Assembly (NCBI RefSeq): GCF_021532315.1
Contig: NZ_JAKGAO010000026.1
Location: forward strand, 1-64,000
From: Paenibacillus tarimensis
GTDB lineage: Bacteria; Bacillota; Bacilli; Paenibacillales; Paenibacillaceae
Reading direction: 5' to 3'
Length of the DNA stretch: 64,000 nt
Part shown: positions 19,115 to 28,313 of the stretch, piece after piece
Position numbering within the stretch: the first letter of the stretch is position 1
Layout of the letters: every line of letters starts with the position of its first letter
The notes under the pieces: generated by a model
Told to the model about the DNA's origin: nothing
Databases searched by the model: none
Seen by the model: the letters and a program-made list of their open reading frames with translations, nothing else
Made by a program: the position numbers and the translations under genes

Positions 19115-19936
19115 TTATTTTTTGGGGAGTGTATTGTGCGTGTATAACGGTGCTGGCTTCAGGATCGGCTCCTGGCCTTCCGCAACCGGTGCGGCCATAT
19201 ATTCGAAGGTGCCGCGCTTGTCCGGCGTCGGGCCCTGTGCCCAGCTTCCTTCACGACTTTCCTCTCCTTCGGAGAAGTTGATAAATTTATGGGAATATTC
19301 CCGCGCTTCCTGTGATGGATCGAAGGTTGCCGGAACGACAAAGCCTTCACGCTCCTCAAGCTCTGCCGCTGCTGCTGCCCATTGATTCTGGTGCATCGTG
19401 TCACGGGCCAGCAGGAACGAGAGCATATCCCGTACACCGCGGTCATCCGTCATCTCGTACAGGCGGGCGACCTGCAGCCGTCCCATCGATTCCGCCGCCA
19501 GGTTATGACGGAAGTCCGCCAGCAGGTTGCCGCTTGCAACCATATAACCGGCATTCCAAGGCACGCCTACACTATTAGTCGGCGTCGCGCCAAGACCAGC
19601 TACAATCGCATGCTGCGGATTCATGCCGCCCATCGCCGCTGCAATAATCGGGTCCTTCGCCGCCTCCTCTTGTGCCGCAACCGGTGCATCATCAAGGAGC
19701 TGGGCAATCATTGTTGCCAGAATCTCCACGTGACCAATTTCCTCTGTACCGATATCAAGCAGCATATCACGGTACTTCTGGTCCGCGCGGCAGTTCCAGC
19801 CCTGGAACAAGTATTGGAACGCAACCGTCATTTCACCAAACTGTCCGCCCACAATTTCCTGAAGACGTTTCGCGAACACGGGATCCGGACGATCAGGCTT
19901 GGCTGTGTACTGAAGCTTCTTGACATGAGTGAACAA
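19115..19936 (-). CDS. manganese catalase
   Basis: Dimanganese catalase of 273 residues, the length of B. subtilis YdbD; it breaks down hydrogen peroxide without heme. The ferritin-like four-helix part carries the metal ligands in GGQFGEMTVAFQYLFQG (Glu), GTEEIGHVE (Glu, His) and later AAESMGRLQVARLYEMTDDRGVRD with RDTMHQNQW (Glu, His). The TTG at 19936 is preferred: AGGGAG lies ten bases upstream and the protein then begins MFTHVKKLQYTAKPDRPDP as in the family. The 3' end is Pro-rich and probably wraps the neighbouring subunit. In sporulating Bacillales such catalases can be spore-coat-associated; nothing here decides that. Confidence 0.94.
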   Translation of the reverse strand: MFTHVKKLQYTAKPDRPDPVFAKRLQEIVGGQFGEMTVAFQYLFQGWNCRADQKYRDMLLDIGTEEIGHVEILATMIAQLLDDAPVAAQEEAAKDPIIAAAMGGMNPQHAIVAGLGATPTNSVGVPWNAGYMVASGNLLADFRHNLAAESMGRLQVARLYEMTDDRGVRDMLSFLLARDTMHQNQWAAAAAELEEREGFVVPATFDPSQEAREYSHKFINFSEGEESREGSWAQGPTPDKRGTFEYMAAPVAEGQEPILKPAPLYTHNTLPKK

Positions 19937-20072
19937 TGCGATCACACTCCCTTTAGAATAATTATCAAAAGACACTTTTTCTTACACCACTCCCTAAACT
20001 GGTAAACACGTCCAGCCGGATATTTTATATAGAATTTTTTAATAATGGCCCGCATATCTATACTCCGCATGC

Positions 20073-20106
20073 AAAAAAGGCTGGCCAGGTTTCCCTGATC
20101 CAGCCT
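20073..20106 (-). terminator. terminator of speE-speB
   Basis: Minus-strand hairpin AGGCTGG-AT-CAGG-GAAA-CCTGG-CCAGCCT followed by six T, placed 32 bases after the speB stop. Confidence 0.88.
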
Positions 20107-20137
20107 ATACAGCCTGTTTAGCTAAGTTGTTGCCGAG

Positions 20138-21007
20138 TTACTTAATGAAGCCGAGCAGCATTTCGCGGACAACCTTCGATGCCACGATCTGCGTCATTTC
20201 GGAGTGGTCATAAATCGGCGCCACTTCAACAAGGTCGCAGCCGACTACATTGACTTCGGAACGGGCGATGGCATGCACGGCCTCCAGCAGCTCTTTCGAT
20301 GTAATACCGCCCGCTTCAGTTGTACCCGTACCCGGCGCGCACGACGGGTCAAGCACGTCAATATCGATTGTCAGATACACGGGACGTCCCGCCAGCTCCG
20401 GCAGCACCTTCTTCAGCGGCTCCAGCACCTCATACGGATAGAAGTTAATGTTCTCGCGTGCGTATGCCCACTCCTCACGGGAGCCGGAGCGGATGCCGAA
20501 CTGGTAGATGTTCTTGCCGCCCATCAGCTCAGCCGCTTTGCGCAGCGGCGTCGAATGGGACAGCGGCTCTCCCTCATAGCTCTCCCGGAGATCCGCATGC
20601 GCGTCAAAATGGATAATGGCAAGATCCGGGTACTTGGCATATACCTCCCGGATAACGGGCCAGGACACCAGATGCTCGCCGCCGAGACCAACCGGCATTT
20701 TGCCGTCGTTCAGCACGCCCCTAACATACTCCCCGATAATATCCAGGCTCCGCGCCGCGTTGCCGAACGGCAGCAAGAGGTCACCGGAATCAAAATAGGT
20801 GATATCCTCCAGGCTCTTGTCCAGATAGGGGCTGTACTCCTCCAATCCGATCGAAACCTCGCGCACCCGTGCAGGGCCAAAGCGTGAGCCCGGACGGAAG
20901 GATACCGTGTAGTCCATCGGCATGCCGTAAATAACCGCCCGCGACGCCTCGTAGTCATCAGAGCTCAAAATAAATACATTACCGGAATAACGCTGATCCA
21001 GTCTCAT
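20138..21007 (-). CDS. speB: agmatinase
   Basis: Ureohydrolase of 289 residues that converts agmatine to putrescine and urea. All manganese ligands of the arginase/agmatinase fold are visible: GGEH, HFDAHADLR, and DIDVLDPSCAPGTGTTEAGG. The ATG has GGTGGAG upstream. With speE, 130 bases before it on the same strand, it forms the putrescine-spermidine pathway; the pair speE-speB next to pbpG and ywhD is the B. subtilis arrangement. Confidence 0.95.
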   Translation of the reverse strand: MRLDQRYSGNVFILSSDDYEASRAVIYGMPMDYTVSFRPGSRFGPARVREVSIGLEEYSPYLDKSLEDITYFDSGDLLLPFGNAARSLDIIGEYVRGVLNDGKMPVGLGGEHLVSWPVIREVYAKYPDLAIIHFDAHADLRESYEGEPLSHSTPLRKAAELMGGKNIYQFGIRSGSREEWAYARENINFYPYEVLEPLKKVLPELAGRPVYLTIDIDVLDPSCAPGTGTTEAGGITSKELLEAVHAIARSEVNVVGCDLVEVAPIYDHSEMTQIVASKVVREMLLGFIK

Positions 21008-21139
21008 TGTTCGTCTCCACCTTCCTAATGGTCACTTTATCTGTACCGCTGTCCGCAAAAAGAGCCTGTCCGCCCTTGGACGGCCAAGCTCGCATCGCAT
21101 CCTCCACAGCCGCACAAGGCCGCTGCACTAACAGGATGA

Positions 21140-21970
21140 TTATTTTATCAGATCCTCCACGAACTTCGGCAGCGCAAAGGCCGCCTTATGAAGGCGCGGG
21201 GAGTAGTATTTGGTATCAATCTCAGGAATCGAAGCTTCATCCACTTTCAGCGGATCGTACTTCTTGCTGCCGAGCGTGAATGTCCACAGTCCGCTTGGGT
21301 AAGTCGGCACGTTGGCACCGTATGTGCGGACAATCGGGAACACTTCCTTCACATCGCGGTTAACGCTCTGAATCAGATCAGCCTTGAACCACGGGTTGTC
21401 CGTCTGGGCAACGAAGATGCCGTCTTCCTTGAGGGACTCGTAGATGCCCTGATAGAATCCGCGTGTGAACAGGTTCGCTGCAGGACCTACAGGCTCCGTG
21501 GAATCGACCATGATGACGTCATACGCATTCTTATGGTCATGGATATGCATGAAGCCGTCGTTCACGATAACCTCTACGCGCGGGTTGTCCAGCTCGGAGG
21601 CAATCTGCGGCAGGTATTTCTTCGAATACTCGATAACCTTGCCGTCAATATCGACCAGCACGGCCTTCTTCACCTTCGGATGCTTCATAATCTCACGGAT
21701 AACGCCGCCGTCACCGCCGCCTACGACAAGCACATGCTCCGGATTCGGGTGGGTGAACAGTACCGGATGGGCCACCATTTCGTGGTAAACAAACTCATCC
21801 TTATCCGTTGTCATGACCATACCGTCCAGCAGCAGCATCGTGCCCCATTCCTCGGTCTCCACCATCGCAAGATCCTGAAACTCCGTTTGCTCTCTCACAT
21901 AAGTTTCTTTCAATTTCATCGTAATCCCGTAGGTCTCGGTCTGCTTCTCGGTAAACCAGATATCCGTCAT
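21140..21970 (-). CDS. speE: spermidine synthase
   Basis: Aminopropyltransferase of 276 residues: adds the aminopropyl group of decarboxylated S-adenosylmethionine to putrescine. The N-terminal beta domain ([20 protein letters not shown]) has the residues common in bacterial SpeE; the nucleotide site is [13 protein letters not shown], the catalytic Asp lies in [11 protein letters not shown], and TDNPWFK follows. The ATG has GAGGGGA eight bases upstream. First gene of the speE-speB unit. Confidence 0.96.
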   Translation of the reverse strand: MTDIWFTEKQTETYGITMKLKETYVREQTEFQDLAMVETEEWGTMLLLDGMVMTTDKDEFVYHEMVAHPVLFTHPNPEHVLVVGGGDGGVIREIMKHPKVKKAVLVDIDGKVIEYSKKYLPQIASELDNPRVEVIVNDGFMHIHDHKNAYDVIMVDSTEPVGPAANLFTRGFYQGIYESLKEDGIFVAQTDNPWFKADLIQSVNRDVKEVFPIVRTYGANVPTYPSGLWTFTLGSKKYDPLKVDEASIPEIDTKYYSPRLHKAAFALPKFVEDLIK

Positions 21971-22140
21971 GGGTCGATCCCCTCTTCCTTGTTAAACTAA
22001 GCAGGTGCTTTCGTCTTGCAGCCGCTTGTGTCCAATGTTTCACCCTGTATTATAGTGAATCATGAGGAATAGAGTCAATTTCTGCCTCAAAGTTCATGGA
22101 TAATTTATGATCGGCTAATCCGCTGCTTTTTCCGCGGGAG

Positions 22141-22171
22141 TGAATAGCTCCCCCCTGTCTTTTCCATACTA
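22141..22171 (+). promoter_or_regulatory. sigma-G-type (forespore) promoter of pbpG
   Basis: TGAATA (22141-22146), 18-base spacer, CATACTA (22165-22171): an exact match to the promoter pattern of forespore sigma-G genes, also usable in part by sigma-F. It lies 38 bases before the pbpG start. B. subtilis pbpG is known to be expressed in the forespore, which fits. Confidence 0.75.
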
Positions 22172-22208
22172 AGGAAAAAGGGAGTCCCGGAATAAGGAGT
22201 GATGGGCC

Positions 22209-24308
22209 GTGACAAGCAGCACTAATGGAGCACAAAAAGCTAAACAGCGCAGGAGGTCGCTTCGCAAGGAGAAGCGCCGCGTCCTGTTCGCTCGTCTCGT
22301 ACTGTTCTTAAAGCTGGGCGCTGCAGGGACGGTGCTCATACTGCTGCTCCTGATTGGCTCGCTGCTCTATCTACGCGCTCAATCGCTGCCGGTTGCTTCT
22401 ATCAGCCAGACCTCCCAGATGCTGGACATCCACGGGAATGTAATTGATACCTTCCACGCCGGGGAAAACCGCCGTTCGGTCAAGCTGGAAGACATTTCGC
22501 CCTACGCGGTACAGGCCACGCTGGCCATCGAGGACCGCCGGTTCTATGATCATCTGGGATTTGATTTCAGGGGTATGGCACGCGCCATGCTCGTCAATCT
22601 GGAGAACCTGTCCAAGAAACAGGGTGCCAGCACGCTGACCCAACAGCTTGCCCGCAACCTGTACCTGACCCATGAGCGCACATGGTCCCGCAAAATCAAG
22701 GAAGCGGCTTACACTGCCCAGCTGGAGATGAGCTACAGCAAGGACGAGATTTTGACCATGTATATGAATCAGATATATTACGGACACGGTGCATATGGAA
22801 TTGAAGCCGCGGCATCCACTTACTTCGGCAAGCCCGCTTCCAAGCTAACGCTGGCTGAGAGCGCAATGCTGGCTGGTGTGCCCAAAGGACCGAAGTATTA
22901 TTCCCCTTACATGAATATGAAGAATGCCAAGGACAGGCAGCTGACTATTTTGAATGTGATGGTGGAGGAGGGCGTGATTACACGCAAGGAAGCGGATGAG
23001 GCTTATAATGAAATACTGTCCTTCCAGCCGCTTTCCGCCGGCAATCAGGAAGGGTTCGCGCCTTACTTCCGTGATTATATTCGTACGGTGGCCGTGGACA
23101 AGCTCGGGATTGATGAGCATCTGCTCAATGAAGGCGGCATTCGGATACACACGACACTTGATTCCGCTGCACAGAAGGCCGCTGAAGAGGCCATTGCAGC
23201 AGGCTTTCCGGACGACTCGGAGCAGCAGGCTGCTCTGATTGCGATCGATCCGCGTACCGGCTATATTAAAGCAATGGTCGGGGGGCGGGATTACAGAACC
23301 AATCAGTACAACCGTGTATTTGCCAAAACCAGACAGCCCGGTTCATCCTTCAAGCCTTTCGTGTACCTCACCGCACTAGAAAGCGGCATGACGCCGCTTC
23401 ATACGTACCGCAGTGAGCCCACCACCTTCACCTATGATGAAGGAAGACAGACGTATGAACCGAGCAACCATAATGACAAGTACGCCGAAGAAGATATTGA
23501 TATGCGCAGGGCGCTCGCCAGCTCGGATAATATCTACGCGGTCCACACCATTATGGCCGTCGGGCCGGATAAGGTGATTGAGACAGCGCGGCGTCTCGGG
23601 ATCAACAGCCCAATGGACCCGGTTCCTTCACTTGCGCTGGGCACCTTCCCGGTCAGCCCGTTCGAGATGGCCTCCGCATTCGGTGCCTTTGCAAACAGCG
23701 GCAAGCATATTGACCCTATAGCCATTACGCGAATTGAAGATAAGAACGGCCGTATCTTGTATGACGCCGTGCCAGAGGAAACCCAGGTCGTGGAGCCTGA
23801 ACACGCTTATGTCCTGACAAGCCTGATGGAGAGCGTCTTCAAGCCAGGCGGCACGGCCGCACGCGTCTCCGCTGACATTAAGCGCCCGGTAGCAGGCAAG
23901 ACGGGCACGACAGCTTCAGATGCCTGGCTTGTCGGCTACACGCCGGAGCTGGTGACCGCCGTCTGGGTTGGCTATGACAAGGGCCGCACAATCACGACCG
24001 CTGAAGCGCACAGAGCAGCCCCCATCTTCGCCGCCTTTACCGAGAAGGCGCTAGAGACTGTTCCGCCCAAGATGTTCCCCGTACCGGAGGGAGTTGTCAC
24101 TGTCTATGTTGATCCCGCGACCGGCAAGCTAGCTGGCGATTCCTGTCCGGACAAGCGGCTGGAGACATTCATCGCCGGTACTGAACCCACCGAGCTCTGC
24201 GATGAACACACGGATGAGGCCGGAAGCGAGGACTCCGCAGCAGAAGTACCGGCCAAGGAAAAGCATCATTCCTGGTGGTCGGATCTGAAGCGGTGGTGGA
24301 ACGGGTAA
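22209..24308 (+). CDS. pbpG: class A penicillin-binding protein, PbpG type
   Basis: Bifunctional peptidoglycan synthase of 699 residues. A basic cytoplasmic tail and one membrane helix (about 33-55) are followed by the GT51 glycosyltransferase with Glu108 in EDRRFYDH and GASTLTQQLARN, and by the transpeptidase with SSFK (Ser379), SDN (439-441) and KTGTT (564-568). The C-terminus is acidic then basic and Trp-rich (HHSWWSDLKRWWNG). GTG start with AAGGAG nine bases upstream. Position beside speE-speB-ywhD and the sigma-G-type promoter identify it with PbpG, which with PbpF makes the germ cell wall of the spore in B. subtilis. Confidence 0.93.
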   Translation: MTSSTNGAQKAKQRRRSLRKEKRRVLFARLVLFLKLGAAGTVLILLLLIGSLLYLRAQSLPVASISQTSQMLDIHGNVIDTFHAGENRRSVKLEDISPYAVQATLAIEDRRFYDHLGFDFRGMARAMLVNLENLSKKQGASTLTQQLARNLYLTHERTWSRKIKEAAYTAQLEMSYSKDEILTMYMNQIYYGHGAYGIEAAASTYFGKPASKLTLAESAMLAGVPKGPKYYSPYMNMKNAKDRQLTILNVMVEEGVITRKEADEAYNEILSFQPLSAGNQEGFAPYFRDYIRTVAVDKLGIDEHLLNEGGIRIHTTLDSAAQKAAEEAIAAGFPDDSEQQAALIAIDPRTGYIKAMVGGRDYRTNQYNRVFAKTRQPGSSFKPFVYLTALESGMTPLHTYRSEPTTFTYDEGRQTYEPSNHNDKYAEEDIDMRRALASSDNIYAVHTIMAVGPDKVIETARRLGINSPMDPVPSLALGTFPVSPFEMASAFGAFANSGKHIDPIAITRIEDKNGRILYDAVPEETQVVEPEHAYVLTSLMESVFKPGGTAARVSADIKRPVAGKTGTTASDAWLVGYTPELVTAVWVGYDKGRTITTAEAHRAAPIFAAFTEKALETVPPKMFPVPEGVVTVYVDPATGKLAGDSCPDKRLETFIAGTEPTELCDEHTDEAGSEDSAAEVPAKEKHHSWWSDLKRWWNG

Positions 24309-24367
24309 GAATGAGCCCAGCGGTAACCCCGTTCCGCAGAACATCTTCATAAATTTAAAGAACAAAG

Positions 24368-24407
24368 AGGGAGTCTCCAGCAGCTGTTACGCCGCTGAAG
24401 ACTCCCT
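24368..24407. terminator. bidirectional terminator pbpG / ywhD
   Basis: Inverted repeat AGGGAGTCT...AGACTCCCT with an inner CAGC/GCTG stem between the two convergent genes. The minus-strand side has the better T-rich tail (CTTTGTTCTTT). Confidence 0.75.
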
Positions 24408-24451
24408 TATCTATTTGTTACCTATATAACGTGCTGCTGCCTCGCCCCAGC

Positions 24452-24964
24452 CTATGCCAGCAGCTCCTTCAGGTTGTCCGGCGAGTTGGCCCACCACTGC
24501 TCATTATGAGAAATAAGCAGGTTCCGCAGCGCTGTGCGCTCGGTATCATTCAGGCCCTCCAGAATATAGCGGCGCTTGAGCGCGTAATCCATCTTGTTCA
24601 CGTGATCCGCGAGAATCTTCCAACCGCGGCGCGCCTCGGTATCAATCAGCATCTCGCAGGCTGTCGCCCCCGCATAATACTGGCCGCTCTCGCCCCGATC
24701 CACAGCGACCCATACGATCCAGCATTTCCGTCCGTTCGGCACATCCTCCTTGTTCGGGCTGAACTTGATGCCGCGCTCCACCTTGCTCTTGGCATGCATG
24801 GCGCCGATATCGATGTAAGCCTGATCCCCGTCGATAATCACTGAGGACATATCGTTAAGGTTAATGGTACCCGCTCCAAACCCCTTGTGCTCCTTGTTAC
24901 TCACAACATTAAAGGCGAGCGCCTTCTTCTCTTTCTTCTCTGGATTATTCCCCTGCTGTTCCAC
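24452..24964 (-). CDS. ywhD: YwhD family protein
   Basis: Protein of 170 residues of the YwhD family (168 aa in B. subtilis); function unknown. Soluble, with the conserved block INLNDMSSVIIDGDQAYID and WWANSPDNLKELL at the end. I choose GTG at 24964: AAGGAAGGTG lies upstream and the size then fits the family; an ATG 39 bases before it has no ribosome site. The gene belongs to the speE-speB-pbpG-ywhD neighbourhood of Bacillales and is convergent with pbpG here. Confidence 0.88.
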   Translation of the reverse strand: MEQQGNNPEKKEKKALAFNVVSNKEHKGFGAGTINLNDMSSVIIDGDQAYIDIGAMHAKSKVERGIKFSPNKEDVPNGRKCWIVWVAVDRGESGQYYAGATACEMLIDTEARRGWKILADHVNKMDYALKRRYILEGLNDTERTALRNLLISHNEQWWANSPDNLKELLA

Positions 24965-25145
24965 GCCTTCCGAACACCTTCCTTCTATTGTATTCACCCG
25001 CATGCCGGGTGTCTGCTTACGTTCATAACCAGCCTTCTTACGGCTTGTTCCACAGCGCTCAAGATTAATTCCATTTTAGCTAATAATCTGTGAAAAGCAA
25101 ACATATACATGCTGTAGATGCTTGTCAACGGGAGGTAATCGGTCC

Positions 25146-27161
25146 ATGTATCCACGTAAGATGTTACGCATTGCTCTCATTCTAGCAACCGCTGCCGTGC
25201 TGGTTCTGTCGCTGCGGCAGAGCTTCGGCGATGCCTGGTTATCCGGGTATACGTATGCCTACAACCTCACTGCTGCTCCCCAGCCTTCCGTAAAGCCACC
25301 CGAGACACTCGAGCAGCCGGTCTCCGAGCCGGAGACGGTCCCCAAACCAAAGCCCAAGCCTGCCGCCCTCAGTGACCGAATCGCGGAATACCATATCGAT
25401 GTTCACCTGCACGAGAAGGACAAAAAGCTTCACGGCACCCAGTCCGTCACCTGGAGGAATCCCGGGCAGACGACAGTGTCCGAGCTGTACTTTCACCTGT
25501 ACCCGAATGCCTTCATGAACAAGAATACAACCTTCATGAGGGAATCCGGCGGCAAGCTGCGCGAAGACCGGGCCACGACGGACAGCGTCGGTTACATGAA
25601 GCTGAACGCCCTTTCGACGGAAAATGGCACAAGCCTCCTGCCCGCCCTGCAGTATGTCCGTCCGGATGACAACAATCCCAACGATATGACGCTGGCCAGG
25701 GTCAGGCTGCCTGAACCGGTTGTCCCCGGAGGCAGGATAACCCTTAAGGCCGCCTTTGAGGTCAAGCTCCCTGAGGTATTCGCCCGGATGGGCTACTCCG
25801 GTGATTTCATCATGGCCGGGCAGTGGTTCCCTAAGCTCGCGGCTTATGAGACAGCCGGTACCCGCGGCAGCACCAAGGACGGCTGGAACCTTCACCAGTA
25901 CCATGGCAACTCGGAGTTCTACAGTGACTTTGGCATCTACAACGTTCGGATTCAGGTCCCTTCCCGTTATAAGGTAGCAGCCACCGGGTTTCCTACCAAA
26001 TCAGCTGTCATCTCGGGCGATAACAAGGTCTATCGTTTCTACGCGGATGACGTCCATGACTTCGCCTGGGCGGCATCACCCGATTTTGTCTATGTAGAAG
26101 AAGCCTTCTCAGCCCCCGGTGTTCCCGGTGTGCGTATTAAGCTCTACCTGGACCCGCTGCATGTCCATCTTAAGGAGCGCTACTTGCATGCGGCCAAGTC
26201 CTCGCTTGCCAAGTATGCCCAGTGGTATGGCGATTACCCGTATTCCACGCTGTCCGTGGTTGTACCTCCCAAGGGCGGAAACGGCGCAGGCGGGATGGAA
26301 TATCCGACTCTCGTGACCGCTTTCGCGGCCGAGAACGAGAGTCCCGGATACAGCCTGGAGCGGACCGTCGTCCATGAGATTGGCCATCAGTTCTGGTATG
26401 GGATGGTCGCAACCAATGAATTTGAGGAGGCTTGGCTGGATGAGGGCTTAACCTCTTATGCAGAGGATAAAGTCATGGAAGCCGTGTATGGTGTCGAATC
26501 CAACCTGCCTATCGAATCCAGCTACATGACAAGCCCAGCTCCGCTTAAGCAGCATTCCTGGCATTATGAGAGCAACGACCATTATGCAGAAAATGTGTAC
26601 ATGCGCGCAAAGCTCGTACTGCTCGGCATCGAACAGCAGGTTGGCGAGGCCAAGATGCAGGCTATCCTCCGAACTTACTTTAATACCTATAAATTCCGGC
26701 ATCCTTCGACTGAAGACTTCCAGGCCATCGTGGAAAAGGTGACAGGCAGGCCATGGGATGACTACTTCAAAGCCTTCGTCTATGGCAGTGAAATGTCGGA
26801 TGTAGCTGTCGACTCCATACAGGTCAAGCCGGTCAAGAAGGACGGCAAAAAGCAGTACGATTCGGTGGTCCTGATCCGGCGTGAGGGCGGAAGCTTGGGT
26901 CCGGTGGCCGTCATCATGCAGTTTGAGGACGGTACCACAATGCCGCGGATCTGGGATGGCAATGGAACGAAAATTGAATACCGGCTGACTCACGACACAC
27001 CGCTGGCTTGGGTGGTTGCCGATCCGAATCTGACTAATATGCTTGACAACAAGCGCATCAATAACTTTATGAAGGCCGAGCTCCCAGCCAAGGAACGCAA
27101 CCGCTGGAACATGGGTCTCGTCAAGCTTGTGGAATTGATGCTGAGCCGAATGGGCTGGTAA
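25146..27161 (+). CDS. membrane-anchored M1 family metallopeptidase
   Basis: Zinc aminopeptidase-like protein of 671 residues. Residues 6-24 form an uncleaved signal anchor; a Pro/Lys-rich spacer (about 45-74) leads to the beta-rich N domain of M1 peptidases. The catalytic site is H410-E-x-x-H414 with the third ligand E433 (WLDEG), exactly the HExxH-18-E spacing; GGMEYP (about 382-387) is the exopeptidase motif in its GxMEN position, with Tyr instead of Asn. The ATG at 25146 has GGGAGG ten bases upstream. It faces the outside of the cell and probably trims peptides. Eighteen bases separate it from the next gene, a membrane protein. Confidence 0.9.
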   Translation: MYPRKMLRIALILATAAVLVLSLRQSFGDAWLSGYTYAYNLTAAPQPSVKPPETLEQPVSEPETVPKPKPKPAALSDRIAEYHIDVHLHEKDKKLHGTQSVTWRNPGQTTVSELYFHLYPNAFMNKNTTFMRESGGKLREDRATTDSVGYMKLNALSTENGTSLLPALQYVRPDDNNPNDMTLARVRLPEPVVPGGRITLKAAFEVKLPEVFARMGYSGDFIMAGQWFPKLAAYETAGTRGSTKDGWNLHQYHGNSEFYSDFGIYNVRIQVPSRYKVAATGFPTKSAVISGDNKVYRFYADDVHDFAWAASPDFVYVEEAFSAPGVPGVRIKLYLDPLHVHLKERYLHAAKSSLAKYAQWYGDYPYSTLSVVVPPKGGNGAGGMEYPTLVTAFAAENESPGYSLERTVVHEIGHQFWYGMVATNEFEEAWLDEGLTSYAEDKVMEAVYGVESNLPIESSYMTSPAPLKQHSWHYESNDHYAENVYMRAKLVLLGIEQQVGEAKMQAILRTYFNTYKFRHPSTEDFQAIVEKVTGRPWDDYFKAFVYGSEMSDVAVDSIQVKPVKKDGKKQYDSVVLIRREGGSLGPVAVIMQFEDGTTMPRIWDGNGTKIEYRLTHDTPLAWVVADPNLTNMLDNKRINNFMKAELPAKERNRWNMGLVKLVELMLSRMGW

Positions 27162-27179
27162 AGGGGGCGTTCGTACACG

Positions 27180-27995
27180 ATGAAAACATTTATTAAAGAC
27201 GGCTGGCAGGTGTCAGCCAAACATTTTCCGATTATCTCGATCCTGTTCCTGTATCAGCTTTTGTGGGGATTCTTCTTGTACCGCTTCATTGGAGCCATCA
27301 TTGTGCCGCTGCTCAAGCGTTACCCGGATGCTACAGGAACCGACAGCGCCGTTCAGCTGTTCTTGGTTGAGGCTCAATTTCAGCTGCTGAAGACCGATAT
27401 CGTCTACCCCTATCTCTGGGCACTCGCCGGGCTATTCGGCATTCGGATGGTGATTACCCCGTTTATCAACGCCGGGCTGTTCCATTCCCTGCAGCATGCC
27501 TCCGACAAGGAGGGCACAACCTTCTTCTCCGGCATCCGCCGCTCCTGGAAGCCGGTCGCCGTCATATACTATTCTGAACAGCTGCTGGCCTTCGGGCCCC
27601 TGCTGTGGTTAATCCCGCTCTGCAAACGAACTGCAGCCGCTAGCGTCAGTCTTACGGATATGGCAACTGCTCTTCTTCCCTACTTGCTGTGCTGGATGCT
27701 GTGGTGTGCAGCGGTCCGGCTGCTGTCAATCGCCTTGCAGTTCGGGGCAGCAGCAGGCCAAGGCTTCACCAGCTCCCTGATGCAGGCATCCCGAACCCTC
27801 CTGCCCATGGCGGGCGTATCACTCGCCATGTGGGGAATCGGTATTCTAATCGGCGCGGCTTCCTCTGCCGCCTCGCTCTTATGGGCCGGGCTGCTCGCCG
27901 TTATGCTTCATCAGGCTCATCACTTCATACGCACCTGGCTCAAGGTATGGACCTTCGCAGCCCAGCATAAAGCCTGGAACTCCAAGGGAGCTTAG
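27180..27995 (+). CDS. multi-pass membrane protein of unknown function
   Basis: Protein of 271 residues with about five or six hydrophobic segments (near 18-42, 78-98, 125-145, 160-185, 205-235), no domain I recognise. It starts 18 bases after the M1 peptidase gene with a weak site (GGGGGCG), so it is surely in the same operon and may be translationally coupled. A strong terminator follows. A role together with the surface peptidase is a reasonable inference from the pairing only. Confidence 0.75.
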   Translation: MKTFIKDGWQVSAKHFPIISILFLYQLLWGFFLYRFIGAIIVPLLKRYPDATGTDSAVQLFLVEAQFQLLKTDIVYPYLWALAGLFGIRMVITPFINAGLFHSLQHASDKEGTTFFSGIRRSWKPVAVIYYSEQLLAFGPLLWLIPLCKRTAAASVSLTDMATALLPYLLCWMLWCAAVRLLSIALQFGAAAGQGFTSSLMQASRTLLPMAGVSLAMWGIGILIGAASSAASLLWAGLLAVMLHQAHHFIRTWLKVWTFAAQHKAWNSKGA

Positions 27996-28033
27996 CCAAG
28001 CGGGAAGCTAACAAAAAACGCAGTGAACCCAAA

Positions 28034-28086
28034 AACTGACAAAGCCGGGACTATTCCTCGGCTTTGTCAGTTTCTTTGTTTTTGTT
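28034..28086 (+). terminator. terminator of the M1 peptidase operon
   Basis: Perfect stem AACTGACAAAGCCG / CGGCTTTGTCAGTT with an 11-base loop and a T-rich tail TTCTTTGTTTTTG. Confidence 0.92.
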
Positions 28087-28108
28087 GCACCAAAATTGTG
28101 AACATTCT

Positions 28109-28159
28109 GTGACAATAGCAGGAAATGGTGATATGTACTCGAATAGTAAGCGAGTACAT
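28109..28159 (+). promoter_or_regulatory. promoter with overlapping palindrome before the c-di-AMP riboswitch
   Basis: GTGACA (28109-28114), 17-base spacer, TATGTA (28132-28137) with an extended -10 TGA. A perfect inverted repeat, ATGTACTCG (28133-28141) / CGAGTACAT (28151-28159), overlaps the -10 and the expected start at about 28144, so it looks like an operator rather than a transcript hairpin. Confidence 0.5.
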
Positions 28160-28305
28160 AAAAAACTGCCGAATTTCCGCAAGGAAAACGGGGGAACCAC
28201 TTTGGGTGAATTGATCTCGCGTCTTGTGCTTGACGAGACGCCGGAGAGATCATAGGGAGCCTTCTACCGAACCCCACAGCTAACCTCGTAGGCATTGGAA
28301 GGGGC
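28160..28305 (+). promoter_or_regulatory. ydaO-yuaA class riboswitch (c-di-AMP)
   Basis: Sequence blocks of this class appear in order: GCCGAATTTCCGC, ACGGGGGAACCA, TTTGGGTGAATTGATC, AGGGAGCCTTCTACCGAACCCC and CAGCTAACCTCGTAGGCA. Riboswitches of this class bind cyclic di-AMP and typically switch off cell-wall hydrolase and potassium-transport genes. The 3' end of the aptamer, GGAAGGGGC (28297-28305), contains the ribosome-binding site of the following NlpC/P60 gene, and no terminator fits between, so control is likely translational. Confidence 0.9.
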
Positions 28306-28313
28306 TTTACGCT

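Noticed and set aside
21188-22000. 270-codon frame antisense to speE
   Set aside because: Complete overlap with a certain spermidine synthase gene; no start signals.
28064-28255. 63-codon frame over the riboswitch region
   Set aside because: Starts inside the preceding terminator and covers the conserved c-di-AMP aptamer; the RNA explanation is far better.
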